NCBI GenBank assembly: GCA_031550205.1
Contig: JAVBOV010000086.1
Span: 1 to 27,538, forward strand
Length of the DNA stretch: 27,538 nucleotides
Source: JAVBOV01 sp031550205
Lineage (GTDB): Bacteria > Pseudomonadota > Alphaproteobacteria > RF32 > CAG-239
Reading direction: 5' to 3'
In this document: piece by piece, positions 6,620 through 13,106 of the stretch
How the letters are laid out: the number at the start of each line of letters is the position of its first letter
Position numbering within the stretch: position 1 is the first letter of the stretch
Translations under genes and position numbers: made by a program
The notes under the pieces: generated by a model
The model's input: only the letters and a program-made list of their open reading frames with translations
Database searches by the model: none
Told to the model about the DNA's origin: nothing

Positions 6620-8518
6620 ATGAAGAAAACGCTTTTATCGCTTTTATCCTTGGTTTTTATTGCTGCATCATGCACTTCGGAAAAACCGGCTCAGGCGCCG
6701 AGAGAAGAACAGGTTAAAATTGAGCAGTCTCAAGCCTATTATTCCGAGTGGGATAAAGCGATTCGCATCGACGTTGACATGCAAAATATGTTTACCAATG
6801 CCCCCCGCAAGCTTGAAAAGCCGATAGATATGTACATGGCTTTTGCTCTGGCCTTAAAAAACAACTACACCCGCCGCATGGTCAGCTATGAACAAAGCAT
6901 GATTGAGGCCGGCAAGTCATCACAAAACCGCATCCCTGAAATCTTAAGCGCCGCCGGTTATGTCAACGACACCAACTCCGACCAGCTCAGCCCGGACTTA
7001 AAAGTGGCTTGGAACATTTTGGACCTATCCATTGTCTATTACCAAACCAAAGACAAAGAATATCAGTCAAACGTTGCCTTTGAGCAAAGCCGCAAGGTGA
7101 TTCACAACATTTTGCAGGAAGTGCGCGTTTTATATTGGAAAACCCTCAGCGCTCAAAAGCTCCTTCCCGTAATTGACGACATGACCGAATATATGGTTTT
7201 GGAAGTTGATGAAATCAACGCCAAAGGCAAACAGCAAGCTCTTCCCACAGCCGATTTGGTTAAAAAAAGAAAATATATGGAAGCGGTCAAAAACCTCGCT
7301 GCTCTTCGCCGCAAGCTTGAAACCTCTGAAGTCCGTCTGGCCAGCTTAATGGGTTTCCACCCTTCAACCGAATATAAACTGGTTGGGCCTGAATACGGCA
7401 ACTTTGAACTTCCTGAAATTAAAAATAAACTGGCTGAGCTTGAATGGCTGGCGCTTTCAAACCGTCCGGAGCTTCGCGTGCATGACTTGGAAACCTCACC
7501 GCATGATTTGAAAATAGCCATTAAAGGCTTTGAAGATCCCGGCCAAAGCGGTTATAAGGCAAACCAGAACCATTACAACACTCTGTGGTCCAAAAACGCC
7601 AAAGAATATGGCTTGAACGTCATTGAAGATGTCAGAAACCCCAATTCGGTTGACATGAGAAACCTCCGCCGCCAGCGCATGACCAGCTTGGTTTTAAGCC
7701 AAGTATACGTTTCCTGGGCGCAATATATGTCCGCGGTGGAAGATTACCAAATTAACATGGAAATTGCCTCCACTTCTGAAAACATTGCCGAAGATATCAC
7801 CATGTTAAAAGGCCCCAGAGAAGAGGTCAGCCAGCTTGAAGCCTCCCGCGCCATTGAAGATGAAATTAAAGCATATTTGGCTTATGTAGATGTTCAGGAG
7901 TCGCTCGGCAACTTATATTCCACCATCGGATTGGATGCTCTTCCATATTATATGTTAAATGAAAAGCCTTCTCGCATTGCCTTATATCTGCGCGGCAGCT
8001 TAACCAAATGGCGCACCGGAGAACTATTGCCCGATAACCGCCCATATTTAATGAAGATTCCGACCAAGCGCCCGCCGGTAAATTTGTCATCGACCACGAT
8101 TCTACCTGATATCAGGGTTGAAACCGGCCAAAAGGTTCGCGTCCAAATTCCGCAGTCTTTAATTAACAAAATGGATGTTAAAGGCAAAATCACCACCAAG
8201 TGCGGTCTGCAGGATGACAGCCCTCTGCCCAAATGGCTGAAATATGACGAGCATAATATGATAATTTCCGGCACCCCGATGCCCTCTGATGAAGGTAAAT
8301 ATAACATCAAAACCTACATTGCCGATGAAAACGGCAACATCGGCTACTCCGTGTTCAAAATTGAAGTGATTGAAGTCTTTGTTCCCTCGATTCGCGTCAT
8401 GGGTTTAACCGAAGGCAGAAGAGCAACGGTCTTAAAAAGATGCCAAGGTTCATCTTGCAAAGATGATTACATCACCAAAGACACCCTGGGCAAAGAAGTA
8501 GAAAAACGCGCCAGATAA
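6620..8518 (+). CDS. TolC-type outer-membrane lipoprotein with C-terminal Ig-like domain
   Basis: This 632-aa protein starts with a lipoprotein signal peptide ending IAASC (Cys18 lipidated). Residues about 70-455 look like a TolC/OMF repeat: long amphipathic helices, AFALALKNN near the start, the internal NRPELRVHDLE motif typical of OMF repeats, and a second half with YVSWAQYMSAVEDYQIN. OMF proteins trimerise into outer-membrane/periplasmic tunnels. Residues about 490-585 are a separate beta-domain with PLPKWLKYDEHNMIISGTP and a following GKYNIKTYIADENGN. This is the pattern of He_PIG/dystroglycan-type cadherin-like Ig domains, unusual on a TolC protein. There is no inner-membrane pump or adaptor gene nearby; the only neighbour is the divergent VirB8-like gene. 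A role as a secretion or efflux channel is inferred. Confidence 0.75.
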   Translation: MKKTLLSLLSLVFIAASCTSEKPAQAPREEQVKIEQSQAYYSEWDKAIRIDVDMQNMFTNAPRKLEKPIDMYMAFALALKNNYTRRMVSYEQSMIEAGKSSQNRIPEILSAAGYVNDTNSDQLSPDLKVAWNILDLSIVYYQTKDKEYQSNVAFEQSRKVIHNILQEVRVLYWKTLSAQKLLPVIDDMTEYMVLEVDEINAKGKQQALPTADLVKKRKYMEAVKNLAALRRKLETSEVRLASLMGFHPSTEYKLVGPEYGNFELPEIKNKLAELEWLALSNRPELRVHDLETSPHDLKIAIKGFEDPGQSGYKANQNHYNTLWSKNAKEYGLNVIEDVRNPNSVDMRNLRRQRMTSLVLSQVYVSWAQYMSAVEDYQINMEIASTSENIAEDITMLKGPREEVSQLEASRAIEDEIKAYLAYVDVQESLGNLYSTIGLDALPYYMLNEKPSRIALYLRGSLTKWRTGELLPDNRPYLMKIPTKRPPVNLSSTTILPDIRVETGQKVRVQIPQSLINKMDVKGKITTKCGLQDDSPLPKWLKYDEHNMIISGTPMPSDEGKYNIKTYIADENGNIGYSVFKIEVIEVFVPSIRVMGLTEGRRATVLKRCQGSSCKDDYITKDTLGKEVEKRAR

Positions 8519-8552
8519 GCACCCATATCTCCTCCCCCTTTGCCCCCTCTCT

Positions 8553-8638
8553 GTCACCCTCGGGCTTGACCCGAGGGCCCAGGTCAAACAATATAACCAT
8601 ATTACCACCTGGATACCCGGGTCAAGCCCGAGTATGAC
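8553..8638. repeat. paired GTCA-type palindromic repeats, head to head
   Basis: GTCACCCTCGGGCTTGACCC...CCCAGGT is followed after a short AT-rich loop by ACCTGGATACCCGGG...GAGTATGAC. Each half is itself a palindrome, and the two halves are inverted copies. The same architecture, with a different loop, is at 13019-13101. Confidence 0.85.
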
Positions 8639-8666
8639 AATAGCACAAACAAAAAAACCGCCGCTT

Positions 8667-8694
8667 TTCACCCTTCACCATTCACCTTTCACTT
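8667..8694. repeat. heptanucleotide tandem tract (TTCACCN)4
   Basis: Four consecutive 7-mers: TTCACCC, TTCACCA, TTCACCT and TTCACTT. The last base varies while the first five are constant. Confidence 0.75.
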
Positions 8695-8710
8695 AAACAA
8701 ATCATCCACA

Positions 8711-8740
8711 ATCAAAAATCCAAAATCTAAAATCAAAAAT
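8711..8740. repeat. heptanucleotide tandem tract (ATCAAAA)4
   Basis: Consecutive 7-mers ATCAAAA, ATCCAAA, ATCTAAA and ATCAAAA. The period is the same as in the pyrimidine tracts but the sequence is different. Confidence 0.7.
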
Positions 8741-8825
8741 AGTTGCATTGCAATGCATTGAAATTCATTAACTTTTATTAACAAATTTATCCACCTTGCT
8801 AATAAAAAAATAAGGCAGGCTCAGC

Positions 8826-8864
8826 AAGGGATAGGGGGTGTCAACCCCAAAATTATCCTTTTTT
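8826..8864 (+). terminator. hairpin plus T-run upstream of nrdD
   Basis: AAGGGATA pairs with TATCCTT (one G-T wobble) and GGGG with CCCC, with an AAAAT internal loop and a TTTTTT run at the end. On the plus strand this fits an intrinsic terminator for transcripts from the lipoprotein gene 300 bp upstream, or an attenuator of a leader. The NrdR-type boxes lie after it. Confidence 0.55.
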
Positions 8865-8958
8865 CACATTTTTTATGGTTGTTTATACCCCCTCGATATC
8901 GCAATATGAACTCACGGTTTTTTAAGCCGTTCTCACACCTCAAATAAAAATTGTGTAT

Positions 8959-9003
8959 ACAATATATAGAGTGTTTACTTTTTATTAACACTATATGTAG
9001 TAT
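8959..9003 (+). promoter_or_regulatory. tandem NrdR-type boxes (nrdD operator)
   Basis: Two 16-bp sites, ACAATATATAGAGTGT (8959-8974) and ACACTATATGTAGTAT (8988-9003), each match the NrdR consensus acaCwAtATaTwGtgt at 14 of 16 positions. Their starts are 29 bp apart, about three helical turns, close to the 31-32 bp usual for NrdR box pairs. The second box ends 47 bp before the nrdD start. This strongly suggests repression by the ATP/dATP-sensing regulator NrdR, whose own gene is not in the window. Confidence 0.75.
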
Positions 9004-9050
9004 GAATACGTAATAACAACCAAATATCGGAATAAGGACTTAAGATCGAA

Positions 9051-11105
9051 ATGTCAGACAAGAAATATAACATGCCGGGAGTAAAGAAGGTAAAGATTGA
9101 AAACGTTACCAAAAGAGATGGCACGCTTGCCCCTTTTGACAGCGAAAAGATTTTTAATGCGATTCTCAAAGCCGGTGAAGCAACCAAAGAATTTGGCGAA
9201 TCTGAAAGCTGGCTCTTAACCGGCCAGGCCTTAAAGGTTTTAAACCACAAGTTTTCAGAGTCTCTTCCTTCCATTGAACAAATTCAAGATATTGTTGAAC
9301 AAGTTTTAATCTCTTCCAATTACACCGCCACCGCCAAATCATACATCTTATACCGCGAGCAAAGACAACGCTCCCGCGGTGACAAAAAAGTTATGGTTGA
9401 CGTTGAAAGCTCCATTAACGAATATTTAGAGCGTTTGGACTGGCGCGTTAACGCCAACGCCAACCAGGGCTATTCCAACGGCGGCTTAATCTTAAACGTT
9501 TCCGGCAAAGTTACCGCCAACTACTGGCTCAGCCACGTATACCCTTCAAACGTCGGTGACGCTCACCGCCAGGGTGACATCCATATCCACGACTTAGACA
9601 TGCTGGCCGCATATTGCGCCGGATGGTCCTTGAAAAACCTTTTGCATGAAGGCTTTAACGGCGTTGCCGGCAAAGCTGAAGCCGGTCCGGCCAAACACCT
9701 TTCCGCCGCTGTCGGCCAAATGGTCAACTTCATGGGAACATTGCAAAACGAATGGGCCGGTGCTCAGGCCTTTTCATCGGTTGACACATATCTTGCGCCA
9801 TATATCCGCAAAGACAACTTAGACTACAAAGAAGTTTATCAAAAAATTCAAGAACTGGTCTACAACCTCAACATTCCGTCTCGCTGGGGCTCGCAAACTC
9901 CTTTCACCAACTTCACCTTTGACTGGGTCTGCCCTGAAGACTACCGCGACCAACACCCGATTATCGCCGGCGAAGAACAGCCTTTCACCTATGGTGAGCT
10001 GCAAGCCGAAATGGACATGATCAACAAAGCCTACATGACCGTCATGATGAAAGGCGATACCAAGGGCCGTCCGTTCACTTTCCCGATTCCAACATACAAC
10101 ATCACGCCTGATTTTCCTTGGGAAAGCGAACAAACAGAGCTTTTGTTTGAAATGACCTCTAAATATGGCCTGCCTTATTTCCAAAACTTCTTAAACTCGG
10201 TTTTAAAACCCGGCCAGATTCGTTCCATGTGCTGCCGTTTGCAGTTGGACCTTCGTGAGCTTTTGGCCAAAGGCAACGGCTTGTTCGGCTCTGCAGAGCA
10301 AACCGGTTCCATCGGCGTTGTAACCTTCAACTGCGCCCGCCTTGGTTATGTATATAAAGGCGATGAAGCAGGTCTGTTGGGCCGCGTTGACGAGCTGATG
10401 AACATTGCCCGCACCTCGTTGGAAATTAAGCGCAAAGTCATTTCCCGCCTCATTGACCAGGGCTTGTTCCCTTATACCAAGCGTTATCTGGGCACCTTGC
10501 GCAACCACTTCTCAACCATTGGTGTCAACGGCATCAATGAGATGATTATGAACTTCACCGACGGCAAGGAAGACATTGCCTCAATCAAGGGCCAGGAATT
10601 TGCCGTAAAATTCTTAGACCACATCCGCGCCAACTTGGTCAAAATTCAAGAAGAAACCGGCAACATGTATAACCTTGAGGCCACCCCGGCCGAGAGCGCC
10701 ACTTATCGTTTTGCCCGTGAAGACAAGAAAAGATATAAAGACATTATCCAGGCCGGGACTGCAGAGAATCCATACTACACCAATTCTTCGCAGCTTCCGG
10801 TAGGTTATACTGATGACCCGTTTGAGGCTTTGGAGCTTCAATCAAAACTTCAAACCAAATATACCGGCGGAACAGTGCTGCACCTGTATATGGGAGAGAG
10901 GGTTTCATCGGCCAAGGTATGCCGTGAGTTGGTAAAGAGAGTTTTAACCAATTATCGGTTACCATACATTACCATAACTCCGACTTTTTCAGTGTGTCCA
11001 AAGCACGGTTATTTGTCCGGAGAGCACAAATTCTGCCCCAAATGCGATGAAGAATTGAAGGCGGAAAAAACCAGAACCGCAACTTCTAGTAAAGAAGTTG
11101 CTTGA
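9051..11105 (+). CDS. nrdD: anaerobic (class III) ribonucleoside-triphosphate reductase, catalytic part without the glycyl-radical segment
   Basis: This 684-aa enzyme reduces ribonucleoside triphosphates to deoxy forms under anoxia. Residues about 10-100 are an ATP-cone (allosteric) domain (VTKRDGTLAPFDSEKI). The barrel follows, with the CCR motif (Cys394-Cys395) and GSAEQTGSIGVVTFN. Near the C-terminus is a zinc-site segment CPKHGYLSGEH...CPKC (about 655-675). A normal NrdD continues with R-V-x-G-Y and its radical glycine; here the protein stops about 12 residues after the zinc segment. The missing segment is encoded by the next gene. Start: AAGGA lies about 12 nt upstream. Two NrdR-type boxes lie just upstream, and the activase gene nrdG lies downstream in the same operon. 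Confidence 0.95.
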   Translation: MSDKKYNMPGVKKVKIENVTKRDGTLAPFDSEKIFNAILKAGEATKEFGESESWLLTGQALKVLNHKFSESLPSIEQIQDIVEQVLISSNYTATAKSYILYREQRQRSRGDKKVMVDVESSINEYLERLDWRVNANANQGYSNGGLILNVSGKVTANYWLSHVYPSNVGDAHRQGDIHIHDLDMLAAYCAGWSLKNLLHEGFNGVAGKAEAGPAKHLSAAVGQMVNFMGTLQNEWAGAQAFSSVDTYLAPYIRKDNLDYKEVYQKIQELVYNLNIPSRWGSQTPFTNFTFDWVCPEDYRDQHPIIAGEEQPFTYGELQAEMDMINKAYMTVMMKGDTKGRPFTFPIPTYNITPDFPWESEQTELLFEMTSKYGLPYFQNFLNSVLKPGQIRSMCCRLQLDLRELLAKGNGLFGSAEQTGSIGVVTFNCARLGYVYKGDEAGLLGRVDELMNIARTSLEIKRKVISRLIDQGLFPYTKRYLGTLRNHFSTIGVNGINEMIMNFTDGKEDIASIKGQEFAVKFLDHIRANLVKIQEETGNMYNLEATPAESATYRFAREDKKRYKDIIQAGTAENPYYTNSSQLPVGYTDDPFEALELQSKLQTKYTGGTVLHLYMGERVSSAKVCRELVKRVLTNYRLPYITITPTFSVCPKHGYLSGEHKFCPKCDEELKAEKTRTATSSKEVA

Positions 11106-11142
11106 TATTAAACCTCAAATTAAAGAAAATGGAGAACAGAAG

Positions 11143-11343
11143 ATGACAATTATTGATATCAACGAAGTTAGATTATCTGACGAAGAAAGACAACCTTGTG
11201 AAGTTTGGACCAGAGTTATGGGATATTGCCGTCCGGTTTCAGAATTTAATAAAGGCAAAAAATCTGAGTTTTATGCTCGCAAATATTTCAGCGAAGCCAA
11301 AGCCAACGCGCACGTTAACGCCTATAACGTTGCCGCGGAATAA
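11143..11343 (+). CDS. stand-alone glycyl-radical subunit of class III ribonucleotide reductase
   Basis: This 66-aa protein contains CEVWTRVMGYCRPVSEFNKG, the C-terminal glycyl-radical signature of NrdD; Gly27 in RVMGYC is the expected radical carrier. KKSEFYARKYF follows, as in the tail of full-length NrdD. The start is ATG at 11143 with GGAGA 7 nt upstream. A TTG at 11098 would extend it but overlaps nrdD and lacks a ribosome site. It lies in a different frame from nrdD, 37 nt beyond its stop, and 3 nt before nrdG. Its own ribosome site and the clean break in the linker after the zinc domain argue for a genuine split gene over a sequencing error. It resembles in principle the autonomous glycyl-radical cofactor YfiD/GrcA, but its sequence is NrdD-like. 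Confidence 0.88.
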   Translation: MTIIDINEVRLSDEERQPCEVWTRVMGYCRPVSEFNKGKKSEFYARKYFSEAKANAHVNAYNVAAE

Positions 11344-11346
11344 TTA

Positions 11347-12054
11347 ATGGATTTGAGTAGGAAATTGGTAATCGGCGGTGTACAACCTTTGTCCACCGTC
11401 GATTTTCCTGGCAAAATCGCCGCGGTGGTCTTTACCCAGGGCTGCCCGTGGCGTTGTCCATATTGCTATAACGTATATCTGCAGGAAGCCAAGCCCGATA
11501 CCAACGTGGTTTGGGGCAAGTTCATGGAGTTTTTGGAAAAGCGCAAAATGCTGCTTAACGCCGTTGTTTTCAGCGGCGGAGAGCCTTTGCTGCAAGACGC
11601 CCTGGAAAAAGCCGTCCATGAAGTCAATCGCATAGGCTATGCGGTTGGCGTTCATACCAACGGCATCAGGCCCGATTTTTTAGAAAAACTAATGCCCAAA
11701 ATTGACTGGGTCGGGCTGGATATTAAAGCCCCGTTTGAGACTGAAAAATATAAAAAAGCCAGCGGCGGAATAGACGCGCTTGCAGATGTTTTAAAGTCTT
11801 TAGATGTTTTAATTAAAAGCGGCAAACCGTTTGAGTGCCGCACCACCTGCGACCCGCGCATTTTAGATATTGAAGATATCAAAAAAATTGCCGATTCCTT
11901 AAAAGAAAAGGGTGTAAAGAGTTATCATCTGCAAAAATACCGCCCGATTCCCGGCGACAACACCTCGGAATCAGACTGCAACAAATTCTTCGGCGATGAA
12001 AATTTAATAAGTTACCTAAAACAATCCTTCCCCGACTTCTCAATCAGACAATAA
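11347..12054 (+). CDS. nrdG: anaerobic ribonucleotide reductase activating radical-SAM enzyme
   Basis: This 235-aa protein carries the radical-SAM CxxxCxxC cluster as C33-PWR-C37-PY-C40, preceded by STVDFPGK, a hallmark of the NrdG2/pyruvate formate-lyase activase-like group. SGGEPLLQ follows as the SAM-binding GGE motif. It uses SAM and a 4Fe-4S cluster to abstract hydrogen from the reductase glycine, here on the separate 66-aa protein. It starts 3 nt after that gene without a strong Shine-Dalgarno, so translational coupling is likely. The length is normal for this subgroup. Confidence 0.93.
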   Translation: MDLSRKLVIGGVQPLSTVDFPGKIAAVVFTQGCPWRCPYCYNVYLQEAKPDTNVVWGKFMEFLEKRKMLLNAVVFSGGEPLLQDALEKAVHEVNRIGYAVGVHTNGIRPDFLEKLMPKIDWVGLDIKAPFETEKYKKASGGIDALADVLKSLDVLIKSGKPFECRTTCDPRILDIEDIKKIADSLKEKGVKSYHLQKYRPIPGDNTSESDCNKFFGDENLISYLKQSFPDFSIRQ

Positions 12055-12075
12055 CTTCCTCAATCCCCCTTCACA

Positions 12076-12108
12076 CGTCATGATGAACTTGTTTCAGCAT
12101 CTCATCCA
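12076..12108. repeat. GTCAT-type repeat, half element
   Basis: CGTCATGATGAACTTGTTTC followed by AGCATCTCATCC is the same form as the copy at 19900-19931 upstream of rpe, where CCCGAAC and GTTTCGGG pair. Here the pairing is degraded. Confidence 0.6.
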
Positions 12109-12133
12109 AATACAAAGCCTCCCGCCTCCCCCG

Positions 12134-12162
12134 CGTCATTCTGAGCGTAGCGAAGAATCCAT
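12134..12162. repeat. GTCATTCTGAGCG-type repeat, half element
   Basis: CGTCATTCTGAGCGTAGCGA then AGAATCCAT is half of the element seen complete at 28-96 and 21474-21530. Confidence 0.7.
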
Positions 12163-12193
12163 AAAACACACCACTCTGAAAAGAGTGGGTTTT
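12162..12193 (+). terminator. intrinsic terminator of the nrdD-nrdG operon
   Basis: CCACTCT-GAAA-AGAGTGG (12171-12188) has a 7-bp stem with a GNRA-type loop and is followed by GTTTT. It is the only terminator-like hairpin after nrdG and lies 117 bp past its stop. Confidence 0.65.
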
Positions 12194-12197
12194 AGCA

Positions 12198-12551
12198 TCA
12201 AGCAACCAAAAGAGCGGCGGCCAAGTCTATCCTTCGACGCATTCTTAACGATGCTTTATTTAAAATGTCTTCGCTCGGTACCAAAAGATTTTGAGGCAGA
12301 CTAATGTGCATTAGCAGTTGTTCCACATAAAATTCATTGTTTTGTTTGTTTTTAATGTTTGAACTCTTGATTAAGGCCAACTGCATTTCCAAATCTTCTT
12401 GTAAATTAAGAAAACTTTCGCAGTTAACCAAAATCAAATTAATTTTACTCAAAACCCCGTTGATTATTGAATGAATAAACCCGGCGTTTCTCAGTTGATA
12501 AACCTTGTTGGGGTTGCAAATAAGCAAAGTCCCGACGGCAGAAGCATCCAT
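12198..12551 (-). CDS. hypothetical protein, 117 aa
   Basis: I do not recognise this protein. It is a soluble, mostly helical sequence with no signal peptide or membrane segment, rich in Leu/Asn/Ile, with a basic RMRRR stretch near the C-terminus. It starts MDASAVGTLLICNP. No Shine-Dalgarno precedes the ATG; the leader is AT-rich. Its 3' end faces the nrdG terminator. The open frame and amino-acid balance suggest a real gene, but support is only moderate. Confidence 0.5.
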   Translation of the reverse strand: MDASAVGTLLICNPNKVYQLRNAGFIHSIINGVLSKINLILVNCESFLNLQEDLEMQLALIKSSNIKNKQNNEFYVEQLLMHISLPQNLLVPSEDILNKASLRMRRRIDLAAALLVA

Positions 12552-12687
12552 AATTAAAATAGTTTAGTTAATAATAAAATTGATTACCCCCATTATACCC
12601 CCGATTCGCCAATAATCAATCTAAAACTAAAGACTATAGTCAACAAAAAACCCCCAAGACCAATTAAGGAATTGAAGGTTAATCTGT

Positions 12688-12879
12688 TTATCGGCTATTT
12701 CTCCACATGAGATATAACACTCCCGCTCCCATGATGGGAATAATTACAGAAGCATCTCCTATGTTCTCGTTTCCAACTACCGCCATCACAATAAGTATTA
12801 AAGCAATGCTTATTAGTGGTTTTAGGAGCTGCACTACAATAGACGCAAAGTTAACGATTGTTACAATTAGCGTTTTCAT
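12688..12879 (-). CDS. small two-helix membrane protein, 63 aa
   Basis: MKTLIVTIVNFASIV opens a hydrophobic protein with two predicted membrane helices (about 5-36 and 43-59) joined by GNENIGDAS and ending MWRNSR. The function is unknown. Support for a real gene comes from its upstream 108 bp, which is shared in sequence and exact length with that of the unrelated gene at 21605-22120. No Shine-Dalgarno is visible; the leader is A-rich. Confidence 0.6.
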   Translation of the reverse strand: MKTLIVTIVNFASIVVQLLKPLISIALILIVMAVVGNENIGDASVIIPIMGAGVLYLMWRNSR

Positions 12880-12987
12880 AATTTTTTATTTTTTAAGATT
12901 AATAATATTAACAAGTTAATTAGGTCATTACATCTCTAAATATACCACAACCTGGAGAGAGAGAGTCATGTTAAACTTTTGTTACAA
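12880..12987 (-). promoter_or_regulatory. conserved upstream region (copy A)
   Basis: Read on the minus strand it begins TTGTAACAAAAGTTTAACAT then GACTCT, continues through TGTGGTAT, and ends with TTAATATTATTAATC (a short perfect inverted repeat) and an A-rich leader. Copy B at 22121-22228 matches all these blocks, and both place the first base exactly 108 bp upstream of the start codon. The blocks separated by variable DNA suggest a promoter and an operator or leader element. Confidence 0.7.
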
Positions 12988-13018
12988 GATTAGAGGAGCT
13001 GGAATAAACCACGATTAT

Positions 13019-13101
13019 GTCATACTCGGGCTTGACCCGAGTATCCAGGTGGCAAATTAGCAATATTTTTAACCTGGATTCCGCATCAAGTGCGGAATGA
13101 C
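13019..13101. repeat. paired GTCAT-type palindromic repeats, head to head
   Basis: GTCATACTCGGGCTTGACCC...CCAGGT and ACCTGGATTCCGCATCAAG...GAATGAC form two inverted palindromes around an AT-rich spacer, the same layout as 8553-8638. The second half carries a different stem (CCGCA/TGCGG) from the first (CTCGGG/CCCGAG). Confidence 0.85.
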
Positions 13102-13106
13102 AAGGA

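Larger units (their letters stand above)
8519..9050. other. 532-bp intergenic region upstream of nrdD
   Basis: The gap holds, in order: a paired GTCA-type repeat (8553-8638), a pyrimidine heptamer tract (8667-8694), a purine-rich heptamer tract (8711-8740), a 14-bp palindrome TGCATTG/CAATGCA (8744-8757), a single DnaA-box-like TTATCCACC (8787-8795), a hairpin plus T-run (8826-8864) and two NrdR-type boxes (8959-9003). I see no coding frame in it. Confidence 0.7.

Noticed and set aside
8787..8795. Replication origin suggested by a DnaA-box-like TTATCCACC
   Set aside because: It is a single imperfect site with no cluster and no dnaA, dnaN or gidA genes nearby.
11098..11142. TTG start of the glycyl-radical protein
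   Set aside because: It overlaps nrdD and has no ribosome site, while the ATG at 11143 has GGAGA at 7 nt.
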